The translations under genes were made by a program, and so were the position numbers. From Gremmenia infestans (Eukaryota; Ascomycota; Leotiomycetes; Helotiales; Hamatocanthoscyphaceae), in assembly GCA_032629725.1 (NCBI GenBank), contig JAFEVB010000004.1, positions 682,001-746,000 on the forward strand: a stretch of DNA of 64,000 nucleotides, in the 5' to 3' direction. This document shows positions 11,464 to 21,303 of this stretch, piece by piece. How positions within the stretch are numbered: position 1 is the first letter of the stretch; the number at the start of each line of letters is the position of its first letter. The notes beneath the pieces are model-generated. The model was not told the origin of the DNA and did no database searches. It saw only the letters and a list, made by a program, of their open reading frames with translations.

Positions 11464-13090
11464 ATGGATTCTACATTTCCAGGACCTGTGCGGCTCTGCA
11501 GCATCTGTCGAAAGCCCTTCTTGAAAGGTACAGAGGCTTCGTACAATCGACATATTCTCTACTGTCGTCGTACCTACAATCGTCCCCGGACTCGCATCAG
11601 GTCATGCCGGCAGTGCAGCATAGCCAAATTAAAGTGCGATCTTCAGTTTCCATCATGTTCACGATGCACGAATAAGAGTCTCGAATGTGCCTATGACTCA
11701 TCTACGCCTGCTGCAAATACCACGCCCAAGGGCCGGACGGCTACTGAGCAAAGCACAGCAACCATGACGCCGGCGTTCTCCCCTGCCTTCTCAATGACCA
11801 GTCCCGACATTTCTCCCCCCTGGAATGATTTTTGTCAATCCGGAGGTCCAACAGACACGGAGGACTCGCAAATCGGAACAGACTGGGACTGTTTGCATTT
11901 TCCTACTAGTGAAATGCTCGTGGAAAGTTCCAAAAATACTGTGCCTGGAATTGGTGAAGATACAGCTTGTGCTGGCCTTGATGACAGTGTTAATCCTGAC
12001 CACCTATTGCTCACCACACTTCCCTGGTCTGCTTCTCCGCCCCCAGATGGATTTTTGACTTCATTTTCCGGACCTACAACTATTTGTGAGCAACCCGATC
12101 CAAATGTTCTAGCTCGAGTTCCGATCGTGGATCCCGTTTCGAATTTCACCGCAAATATCATTATGCAGATGCTATGTGCTTTCCCACAGATGATGCTTCG
12201 CAGAGAAACACTCCCTCCTTTCATACATGGGCATTGGTACCGTGCCTCAACCGCTACAGAACCCGCCCTTCCGAAACCACTGGTCAACTGCACCAGCATA
12301 GCACAAGTCTTTGCTTCTCAGAATCTCGAATGCAAGCCATTCTTGTGGAACTCAATCAAGACAGAGCTACAGGTTGCGAATGAGAAGGTTATGTCACCCG
12401 TATTGTTACTGTAAAGTCAGGATTAATTGTGCACAGACAACTCAGCGCGAGTTCTTGAGGGAAGACCTTCTCGCGGCTATACAAGCTCAGCTGATATATA
12501 TGATGATGCGAGTTATTGATGATTCAAACCGCAAAGCGGACTTGAATCTGGATACTTATGAGGTATAATCTCTTGTTTCTGCAAGTGGACTTCAACTAAA
12601 TCGCATAGAACCTCTGCGAAAGTTTCAAAGAATTGTGCAACCAGCCATTTTGCCAGGACGAGAGATTGTACCCGAGTCACACCTGGGAAGACTGGATCTT
12701 TGCCGAATCTAGAAGAAGGTAATTCCATGTCGGCTTCTTTCAACATCTGCTAACCCATCGCAACACAGGACAGTATTAGTATGGGTCCTGATCGCTCAAA
12801 TTGTCTCCATTAAGATTGGTGTATCATGCCATATATGCGAAAACTACCGAGAGATACCACTTCCATCCCCAAAGGGACTTTGGGAAGCGAGAACTCGCTC
12901 GTGCTGGCAAACCGAAAATGAGGTCTACAAGACAATGCCGCGGGGAGGACTAGAAAGCTTCGGAGATCTTATCGACGCGTGTAAGCATAGTGGTATCAAG
13001 CCAAATAAGCTGAAATTGAACGCTTGGAATACGACAGTTGATAACCTTGGTATGTTGTTGGGTTTAGGCGCGGCGATACTGGGCTTTTAG
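11464..13090 (+). CDS. Zinc-finger transcription factor with C2HC-type finger plus Zn2Cys6 cluster
   Basis: Four exons: 11464-12387, 12437-12562, 12609-12718 and 12769-13090, giving 493 residues. Residues about 12-33 form an atypical zinc finger (LCSICRKPF...RHILYC; C-x2-C ... H-x4-C). Directly after it comes a full Zn2Cys6 binuclear cluster (SCRQCSIAKLKCD...SCSRC...ECAY; C-x2-C-x6-C-x6-C-x2-C-x6-C). A Ser/Thr/Pro-rich linker follows, and then an alpha-helical C-terminal region typical of secondary-metabolism regulators (ending ...LGMLLGLGAAILGF). This architecture is known in fungal pathway regulators. It is a nuclear DNA-binding protein and is divergent from the efflux pump, so local regulation of the pump is likely but not shown. 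Introns are 46-50 nt. Confidence 0.88.
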
Positions 13091-13285
13091 TCTAGCTGAA
13101 ATCATTTTGATAAATATATTCGTTAGCTAATAAATTCGATTCTTCCAGAGGGAAATACAAGAGTCCAACGTACAGCCAGAATATACCCGCCAGCTTTACT
13201 CGATCTATAATGCCAAAGTTATATCTAGGGTTTTTGGATTTTAGCGTCTAAGGCATTAATATGTCAGGAACGCCGAACTGTCACA
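13091..13285. other. Intergenic leading into decayed repeat block
   Basis: This segment holds the 3' flank of the zinc-finger regulator and the degraded start of the transposon block. No reverse transcriptase remnant is recognisable here. Confidence 0.4.
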
Positions 13286-13771
13286 TTACCTCTCCCCCCC
13301 GGTTCCCTTCCTGAAAAAGCTTGCCCTCAAGCTGTTGGGCATCTCTTTGTCATCTTCCAATTCCGCATACCATTCATTCATTACCTGATTCAAACGCAGC
13401 AATCTAGTCCGGTAACATCTGCGGTTGACCTGGGAGATCCGGCTCCTGGCGAGATTATCGAACTTGCGGCCATCAAGGACAAGTGCGAGAAGGATGTAAT
13501 AGGGGATGTCCTGCCCGGGAACACCATTGTAGCCTTTGGCGGTGATCAGTCGGGGGAGCTTCTTAGCTTTGAACATAAAAAACTACGCAACATAAACAGC
13601 AACTTGCGTACTGACCAAGGCAAGTGCTTTAGCTCCAGTGTCAACTAAGCTGAAGAGATTGGTAATAGCAATTACATTTGAAAGCAGCCTGCAGTTAAAT
13701 ATAAAAGCTTTGCCGCCTAGTAGTTCTAAGGCTGGAAACTTGTTCAAATCATTATTTTTAACGCTAAACAT
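13286..13771 (-). mobile_element. Ty3/gypsy LTR-retrotransposon relic (retropepsin/protease region)
   Basis: Two minus-strand ORFs, 13771-13583 and 13576-13286, lie in the same frame, separated by one stop codon. The first contains SLVDTGAKALALVST, which has the D-T/S-G-A active-site motif of retroviral-type aspartic proteases. The second continues with KAKKLPRLITAKGYNGVPGQ and a following LVLDGRKFDNL segment. This order is characteristic of the protease domain in fungal Ty3/gypsy Pol polyproteins. The separating stop is TAG followed by Phe codons. A CAG-to-TAG change would explain it and fits RIP. No reverse transcriptase, integrase or LTR is seen, so the element is truncated and dead. Confidence 0.65.
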
Positions 13772-15449
13772 ATAGTCTAGGAGGGAATCTTTTCCTAGAC
13801 CTCCTCCTTCTAATCCTAAGCTAAGTAAATAACATAGAGGTAATTAAACATTCCTTCACCAATAATAAAGTCATTCTCCTCTCTTTATTAGTATCGAGAA
13901 TTAAGGTATTGCTAAGAGTCCCTGGTGGTGTTCTTAACCACGAATCGCATTCGCTTTTAATTGGTCTGGAAATGGTCTTAGTGTTCCTTGAGCTTGTTGC
14001 GAATGAGTAGTAGCCAGAATTCGTATTTTGGATCGGTGACTCTATCGTTGAATGCTTATCATCCTATTCAAGTCAGGTACTACAAGCATAGCTTTAATGG
14101 TTGCTATAAGATAAGGAGCGGTGGCGTCTTCCTTAAGATCTTAAAGAGTTGCTTGATAAGGAATTGGGATTATCGTTCTTAATAGAAGGAAGTGGCGTAT
14201 TCTATTTGGTAGCAACCTACTTGACTTTATTCTAGGCGACTGTTTATTACGTCTATTGTTTCTATACTTCAAGGGCGGTTAGCAAGCTAGGTTTCAAGCT
14301 GAAGGATACGCTCTACTAGTGTGGAATGATCTGTTAGGGTCATTTTCTAGGAGGGTCCTGCTTTTGAGGCATCAGCTCTAAAGGTGGCCTTTCTAGGTTG
14401 GCGGTCGCAAAGCGTGACTATAGAAACCCCAGTCCAGGATTCTAGGATTCTGAGATTAGAAGGGGGGAAGCTTAGCTTGGCTTAACCTCAGGGCGTACAA
14501 TCTTCAGCGGACGTCCAGGTCTACAGGATGGATAGAAAGACATTCTAGGAGAGGAGCAAGCTATGCTTCATCCTGTTGTTTAGGTGCCTTGGAAGGGAGA
14601 TACCTACGGCATAATACAGCCTTTTTAGTGAGACTCTCAAGAAAGCTATCTGGCATAAGCAGGACAGGTTTCTGAGACAGTGCGGGCATTAGGTCAAGTA
14701 ATGCAAGCAGTACAGTTCAACTGGAGGGCAGCTCCCTAGAGGTGCTCGTCCTTCGTTCGTTCAAGGTAGAATATTCGTAGCCTTCCCAGGCGGATTAGGA
14801 AACTTAAAATAATATAACAATTTATTGTTTAGCAGAGCAAGAGAACAAAATAATTAAATACTTTAATTTTAAAATTTAAAAGCTAGTATATGAATAAGAA
14901 TTTTAAGTTAAGAAAGTCGTTATTTATTATATAAATTTCTTAATCTTTATGTAGGCAATATAAGAGTGATCACTTCTACTGCATAGCTTGAGATGCGGTA
15001 GACTGTATTCGTATTCATGAGTGATGCAGACCACCATCGTGGATTTGCAGCGAAGAGGTTATACCTCTTCGTTTAGTCAGCTAGCGCTCAGTCACATATT
15101 CCCCAAACAGTAAGAAAGTCTTAAAATTTAGATATAAAAATTGCAAGCTGGGATATTCGCTTAGCTAGGACGTTTGCTTGGCCTTATTATAAGCAAAGCG
15201 AGCAAAGAAGGACAACCGACTATTAGTATTTCCCAGTAGCAAAACCACTCCACAGTCTATGACATGGGTAGATATACCCTGACATCACGTTTTGAAGCTC
15301 AAAAGGGATCACGTGGTATCTTCGGGATCTCGGCGCGGAAAAAAGGGCCTACAGTCGGTTACACCTACCTCATGGAACAGACTCGGCGAGGAAGGGAAGG
15401 GATGAAACCGCGTCAGATTTGAATCAGGAACTTAAAAGAGGAACAGGTG

Positions 15450-15546
15450 AAGAGAAGGAAAGAGAAGGAAAGAGAAGGAAGAAGAAGAAGAAGAAGAAGA
15501 AGAAGAGATGCAAGGGAATGGGAGAATGAGAAGGAGAAGGAGAAGG
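15450..15546. repeat. Purine microsatellite (GAAAGAGAAG / GAA)n
   Basis: An almost pure purine strand made of AGAGAAGGAA repeats, then about ten GAA units (15477-15506), then further GAGAAG units. It marks the edge between the AT-rich repeat block and the PKA gene promoter. Confidence 0.85.
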
Positions 15547-15867
15547 TATAGATATAGATATAATCTTAAATACAAATATTGGATATAATAAATACTTTAC
15601 CATCAATGATTACTAACACAAGACAAGCAATGCGGCGCATGGCGGCGTATGGCGCGGCAACGTCATTTGGCCTCCCAGTCGCTCCTGACTTAAGCCGAGA
15701 GCGAATGACAATGACCCCACCCCACCCTCTCTCACTACCTTGGGTTCGTATCCTTGTAACTGGGCTGGCCCGGGCTTGGAAACTTCCATTTGACCTCCCT
15801 GATTAAGAATAACGATATTCTGCGATTAGAACGCCTCCCGACTCTTCAACTCATTTCACCCCGCGTG

Positions 15868-15892
15868 CCTCCTCCTCCTCCTCCTCCTCCTC
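15868..15892. repeat. (CTC)n microsatellite in the PKA 5' region
   Basis: About eight CTC/CCT trinucleotide repeats 150 bp upstream of the PKA start codon, inside a pyrimidine-rich leader typical of strongly expressed fungal genes. Confidence 0.8.
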
Positions 15893-16042
15893 ACCCAAGA
15901 CAGTCATACTCTCCAGACTCTCCCCTCCGACAATCAATCGTACAACTATGCGCTCACGGTAATTGAAACAGCATCGCATAGCACAGCACAGCACATCACA
16001 GCACTACGTAGCCCAACAACACAACCCCACCTTCATCCAACC

Positions 16043-17553
16043 ATGGGCTTCACCACCAAAGCGTCGGGTTTACTACATTCCCACCACTCCAAACCCAGCA
16101 CCGCAGAGATGGCCCTGATCACACAGCAAGACAAAGATTTCATCGCCCATTTCGCAGCATCGCAACATACCCTTCCGCCCGAGGAGATACAACTAGATCC
16201 GCGGAACAAGGAGCTTGGTCGTAGTTCCAAGGGGCTGTGTGTGCGCGATTTCGAGCTGGTGAGGACGTTGGGGACTGGTATGTTTGCGATATTGAGTTGG
16301 CATGATAGTGGGGTGGGGGGACATTTGCTGATTGTTGGGCTGTTTTAGGGACCTTTGCGCGGGTGTGGCTTGTGAGGCTGGCTGATCCCAAGGAGGAAGA
16401 TCGCGATAAAGTGTTTGCATTGAAAGTTCTGCGAAAGGTTGAAGGTCTGTGTTATTCGTGTTTCGGCGCACAATTGGACCGAGTCCTAATGTTGCGCAGT
16501 TATTAAGCTTAAGCAAGTCGATCATGTCAACCATGAGCGTTCTGTTCTCGCAGATATTGCGGGTCATCCTTTCATCACTACATTAATTACCTCGTTCTCA
16601 GACCACGATTCTCTATACATGCTTGTAAGTCCTCCTGGTCCTCCGATAGCCAAATCCTAACAAATTCGTCTCAAGCTTGACTACTGTCCTGGTGGTGAAG
16701 TATTCTCCTACCTACGAAAAGCCAAACGCTTCGACGAAAACACTGCTCGTTTCTACGCCGCCGAAATCGTACTAATCCTCGAATTCCTACACGAACGCGA
16801 AGGCGTCGCATACCGAGATCTCAAACCCGAAAACCTACTCTTGGATGCGGAAGGACATATCAAGCTGGTGGACTTTGGCTTTGCAAAACGACTTGGTAAC
16901 AGTAAGCGTCGGTCCTTTACTACAATTTTCAGGCGCAGGACAAACAGCAGACCCGTTTTGCCAAGTTCGGACAGTGAGGACAGTCTCTCTGACTATAATA
17001 AAGGGGAAACCTATACGTTGTGCGGCACGCCGGAATACCTAGCTCCTGAAGTCATTCAATCAAAAGGCCATACGACAGCTGTTGACTGGTGGGCGCTGGG
17101 TATCTTGATTTACGAATTTCTGACGGGATACCCGCCGTTTTGGAACGCAAATCCGATTGAGATTTACAAGCAGTACGTATACATTCCCCAATTTCCCTCT
17201 TTGGCAGCTTATCCTCTTTCTATAGAATCGTCTCTAAACCAGTCCACTTCCCTACCGACCCCGTCATCTCTCCCGACGCACAAGACATAATTCGCCAATT
17301 CTGCACCGTAGACCGATCCCACCGCCTCGGTAACATATCTGGCGGTGCCGCGAGAGTAAAATCACATCCATTTTTCACGGGCGTAGTGTGGGATGATGTC
17401 TATTACAGGAAACACAAAGGCCCGATCATCCCACAAGTTAGATATCCCGGAGATGCGCAGTGTTTTGATATGTATCCCGACGAGAAGAGGAGCCGGGATA
17501 TGTATACGGATGAGTTGAGAGGGAAGTGGGAGGATCATTTTAAAGATTTTTGA
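16043..17553 (+). CDS. cAMP-dependent protein kinase catalytic subunit (AGC kinase, PKA)
   Basis: Six exons: 16043-16277, 16349-16444, 16500-16624, 16676-16901, 17004-17172 and 17226-17553, giving 392 residues. Visible landmarks: glycine loop LGTGTFARVWL, VAIK-type lysine in FALKVLRK, YMLLDYCPGGEVF hinge, YRDLKPENLLLD catalytic loop, DFGFAK, TLCGTPEYLAPE with the activation-loop Thr, and a terminal HFKDF that supplies the PKA hydrophobic motif F-x-x-F at the extreme C-terminus. These identify an AGC kinase of the PKA catalytic family, the effector of cAMP signalling in growth, nutrient sensing and development. Whether it is the major or the second catalytic subunit is not decided. The interval 16902-17003 is an in-frame, stop-free intron. 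Removing it gives the canonical GNRETYTLCGTPEY; retaining it inserts 34 residues. The start context CAACCATGGG is strong. Confidence 0.93.
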
Positions 17554-18115
17554 GATTTCCTAGGGATGTAATTGTATATTTGGGAACGAACGATACGGGA
17601 TTGGGTAGGTATGTACAGAGGGATTCTGCTGGGATTGATTCATCATCACGAATGAATTGGCGATGGCGTTCAGGGAATAGGATATGGCTGGCCCAGAATT
17701 CAGGGCTATGGATAGGTAGGAGACAGGGATTTGTATATAATTATCGATATAATAGATAGCATGATTTAACGCGGAATGTATATCGCGGAATATAGAACAA
17801 AGATGCTATCGCTTCCTTTTATTCCTTTCTTTTCCGTTATCAGTCAAAGTGACCCTACCCCTATTCCCTAACCGAGCTCTAATTCTCCCCCCATCACAAG
17901 AACGGACTACTATTTCCACAAGAGTGGAGGAGTGATGGATAAAGTAGGAATAAAGAAAACGCCCACCCATTCATTACTCATGTATTATATCATATATAAA
18001 AGTAAATACCAGAACCCAATTATCAATCTCCTAATTCTATCCACCCTTGGCTTCGAATTCGAATTCAGACCTCTTTCTTAACTCCCAATCCCTTCCCCCT
18101 CCCTAAACCATCATC
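17554..18115. other. Intergenic
   Basis: This 562-bp gap contains the PKA 3' UTR region and the promoter of the SnoaL-like gene. No ORF of interest was seen. Confidence 0.6.
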
Positions 18116-18794
18116 ATGGCCTCCACCACCACCACCACCACCACCACCACCGGCACAGCAGACGAAACAGCAATAACAGCCCTCTTGTACGCCTACTCCT
18201 CAGCTCTCGCCTCACAATCCCTCGAGGGTGTTTTATCTGTACCTACGTCCCTTTCCTATCCTTTTCTTCCATTTCTTCCCCCGAACCCTGCAACCAATAC
18301 TCTTTATATTAAACTAATTTAATTCAACGATATCAAATCAAATGAAGTCTTATATTTATATGTATTTATATTTACATCTACTATAGCTCTACACACCAAC
18401 CGCCACCTTCCTCGCCCCCAACCACCCGCCCGCCACGGGCACCGCGGCTCTCATAGCGGCGTATGAGCGCGTGCTGAGTACGGTGAAATTGGATATCGAG
18501 TTTACGGTGTGCGAGGTCTTCGTTATGGGAATTACTGGATCCTCTTCTTCTCAAATCCCTTCTTCCAAGGGTCCGCAAGAGCAAGGGACCGAGAAAGAGG
18601 AGAAACAGAAGCAATGGGCTTTCGCTAGGACGACGGCGGAAGGAACGAAATACTGGGTTAAGCAGGGCACGCAGGAGAGACATGCTAATCAGGAGCTGTT
18701 TATTGTGGAGAGAGAGGATGGTGGGGATGGGTGGGGGGAGTGGAAGATTGCGAGGTATGCGTTTAGTAGTATGAAGGCCTTGGGGGAGGTTTGA
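18116..18794 (+). CDS. SnoaL-like / NTF2-fold small protein
   Basis: Two exons: 18116-18238 and 18387-18794, giving 176 residues. After a poly-threonine tract encoded by an (ACC)n microsatellite (residues 4-12), the chain shows the pattern of the NTF2/SnoaL-like fold. It has an N-terminal helix (ADETAITALLYAYSSALAS), then LYTPTATFLAPNHPP, a GTAALIAAYERVL helix and later beta strands ending in ELFIVER and WKIARYAFSS. These folds bind small hydrophobic ligands or act as cyclases, isomerases or dimerisation units. No catalytic residues can be assigned. A low-complexity insert (SSSSQIPSSKGPQEQGTEKEEKQKQ) interrupts the domain. Probably cytosolic. Confidence 0.78.
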
Positions 18795-19255
18795 ATAGAG
18801 TGGCGAATGGAGAGTGGAGGAGAGGTGGTGGAGGTGGAGGGGAGGGAGGAAGGGTGGGGGAGATGATAAGTAGGAAGTTATATAAATAAATATCTCTCTT
18901 CCATGTATGTGTATGCCAAACGAGTACTGTTTATGATCAAAGGAAAGAAGAGGAAAGGATGATCATAATAGGTAGTTAATTCCTTGATCTCTACGGAGTA
19001 ACAAGTTCTTATAAAATCTCCCTGGAGCCCCTTCGTCAACCGAAGCATATATATCATATTGTCCAATGATACCAGTCAAGAAACGTCAGTCGAGGATGGA
19101 TATATAAATTGAAATGAAATCATAATTTTATACAGTGATATCTACACGAAAACACGCTTATAAACATCAAATTACCCCCCTTCGCCGCTGCAATGAAACG
19201 ACCAAATGAGCTATCAAAAAACACCACCTTACTTCATTACCATTACCATTCATCC
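18795..19255. other. Intergenic, convergent 3' ends
   Basis: This 461-bp spacer separates two convergent genes and should contain both polyadenylation regions. It is AT-rich and no gene is seen. Confidence 0.6.
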
Positions 19256-20159
19256 TCACTTCTTCAATCCCTCCAAATGCCATTGCATAACCGTTTCAAA
19301 AACCCCCTTCCCATCTCCTACAATCGAATCCCCATGACACGGTACCAAATTCTCAAACCGCCAAGAATTAATCCTCCTCATACTATCATTGAACCCCGGC
19401 CGATCCGCCTTGCTAAACATATACCATAACATGCGTTTCTGCCAAAGCGCGTCCCCCCTCGTATTCTGCATGCCCGCAAAACACTTCGTAGCCAACCCCG
19501 TCGCTGCATTCTCCCCCGTGCGCGAATACTGTTCCGTAGCCGGTAGGTTAAACAGTAAATCGGCCTCAATCAGCGTGCGAGACGGCTTGTGGCAAAACAC
19601 CAACTCCTTATTCGGATGCGCCTCTACAAACTCATACTCAAACTCGGCATCAAATTCGGCATCAACTTTGATCGCGGCTTTATTCTTCGCTGTGAAGGTA
19701 GTGTTGATGGGCACGATGGTTACTTCTTTGTCAGTCTTGTTGATCTTGGCGCGTTTCTCGGCCAGCCCTTCGGGCGCGATGATGTGTGCGGAGGGGAAGG
19801 CGGACGCCCAGGCTGAGAGGAAGATGTGGTGTTCCAGGTCGGGCGCGGCGATGTAGGCGACTTTGTTGCCGAGGGATTCGAGCTTGGCTTTGACGGTGGG
19901 GGTCAGGGCGACGGGGGAGAAGACTGCGAGGGAGCCGGATTGCATCTTGACTATTGGGAGAGGTTAGTATGGGTTTGGAGAGGAGGGGGGTGGGAGAGAA
20001 GGGAAAGGGAAAGGGAAGGGAATTACCAATTGTAGCTCGTCCACCGAACTTTATATGTCCGAAGCGCAGGAAGGGGACGGAGAGTGTGGTTACGCCGGGG
20101 ACGAGGTCGCGGATGACCATTACATCGTCGGGGTGTTGGGGGATGAGTTTGGAAGTCAT
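19256..20159 (-). CDS. DUF4336-like protein (metallo-beta-lactamase-like fold)
   Basis: Two exons on the minus strand: 20159-20027 and 19950-19256, giving 275 residues. The N-terminus (HPDDVMVIRDLVPGVTTLSVPF) is followed by FGRATIV, APDLEHHIFLSAWASAFP, a phrase typical of DUF4336, and late in the chain NLVPCHGDSIVGDG. DUF4336 proteins are distant relatives of the metallo-beta-lactamase fold. The paired His in LEHH and the CHGD segment fit the remains of the metal site, but the classical HxHxDH motif is absent, so hydrolase activity is uncertain. The domain is common in fungi as a standalone protein of this length. No targeting signal is seen. Confidence 0.82.
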
Positions 20160-21303
20160 TTTGAGGTTGTGCGAAAGATCAAATGTTGTATATGATTGTG
20201 AAATGAAAGCGCGGAAAAGAGGTCGACGTTACTGTACGATTGAAGTTGTCGTACGAGTTGATTGATGATGTAGCTCGAGAAATAAAGTTTGGGAGGTCTA
20301 GGCCTATGACGCAGTGTGTATGATTGCTGTACAGTGAGAAAGAAGAGAACCCAAGTCAATTGAGATATGAGTGAAAGAAAACAAAGAGAGGACATGTATG
20401 TATATTTGTATATATATATATATATACCATACCTAGTATTCCAGACATCCGTCTAGAATTTTATCTGATATTATAATCCATGCCCTACTCCTCATGTTAT
20501 TCAGCACTCCGGGTCCAGATTCTCAAGAACGGCGCATGTTTGATAAGCATCGTGTACCCAGCGGGAGAGCTAGGCTAGCTACAGGGGTGCTGTACTGTCA
20601 TGCACGCTCACATGCCTGGCGTCTGCATTTGTCACGGACAGCGGAGGTATCTTGTACTCCGTTCCTTATATCTACGGCTTCTGGATGAGTAGTAATCATT
20701 ATTTACCCTAGGTAATTATTGCACACTGAAACAAACCTCCGAGGTGTACAGTAATGAAGCTGGAACTTTAGGTACAGGTTGGTGTTTGTGTTTACAGGAA
20801 TCAAATATGATTTACTTTGCGGGTTCCACGGACCAATGTTCAGGATTCGGACGAGCTCGGAAGCCCGAGTATATTATGCAACATATGCATGTGAAACGAG
20901 CAGAAATACGTCGGAACGAGATTAATAACATGCGAATCCATTATTATCGGTCTCGCTGAACATGAAATATTGAGGGTATTCCCAACTTCAACACAGCCTC
21001 TGCTAAATCAATTTCTGGTCGAATGGCGAAGATAATTTGTAAATGAAGAGCTGTATTGTAAGATAGCATAATACTATGCAAAGAAATAATGGGTATCATC
21101 CCCGAAACACCATCGTGTTTGCCTTGTGAAAGTCATATACAAACGCCAGGTACTGTGGGTATCCGAGACAAGACAACCAGAAGAAGAGCCTCAACCTAGG
21201 AAACAACTCTATTCCAATGCCCCTTCTAAACTCCATTGCTCCCCAGTGACGACAAAACACGTCCACGACTAATCTCAAGATGCCATAACATAAATCTCAT
21301 ATC
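20160..21303. other. Intergenic
   Basis: About 1.1 kb holding the promoter of the DUF4336-like gene and the 3' end of the coiled-coil gene. A (TA)n run lies at about 20409-20427. Short ORFs here match nothing I recognise. Confidence 0.55.
20409..20427. repeat. (TA)n dinucleotide repeat
   Basis: A short uninterrupted TA run in the promoter-side flank of the DUF4336-like gene. Confidence 0.8.

Larger units (their letters stand above)
13772..16042. other. AT-rich, decayed repeat block grading into the PKA promoter
   Basis: From about 13770 to 15400 the sequence has no meaningful ORF and contains long A/T runs, most strongly at 14810-14965. It is likely the upstream (gag side) remainder of the retroelement and other RIP-altered DNA, but no domain can be read. 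A small palindrome (GAAGAGGTTATACCTCTTC) lies near 15050-15075. From about 15420 onward the composition returns to normal, with purine-rich microsatellites and then the PKA promoter/5' UTR. Confidence 0.5.

Noticed and set aside
15050..15075. Short palindrome GAAGAGGTTATACCTCTTC as a possible terminal inverted repeat or terminator
   Set aside because: It is isolated in AT-rich decayed DNA; no partner repeat or target duplication was found.
16905..17000. Reading the PKA insert as a genuine conserved kinase insertion
   Set aside because: Donor, branch-like and acceptor sites and the perfect canonical sequence after splicing favour an intron.
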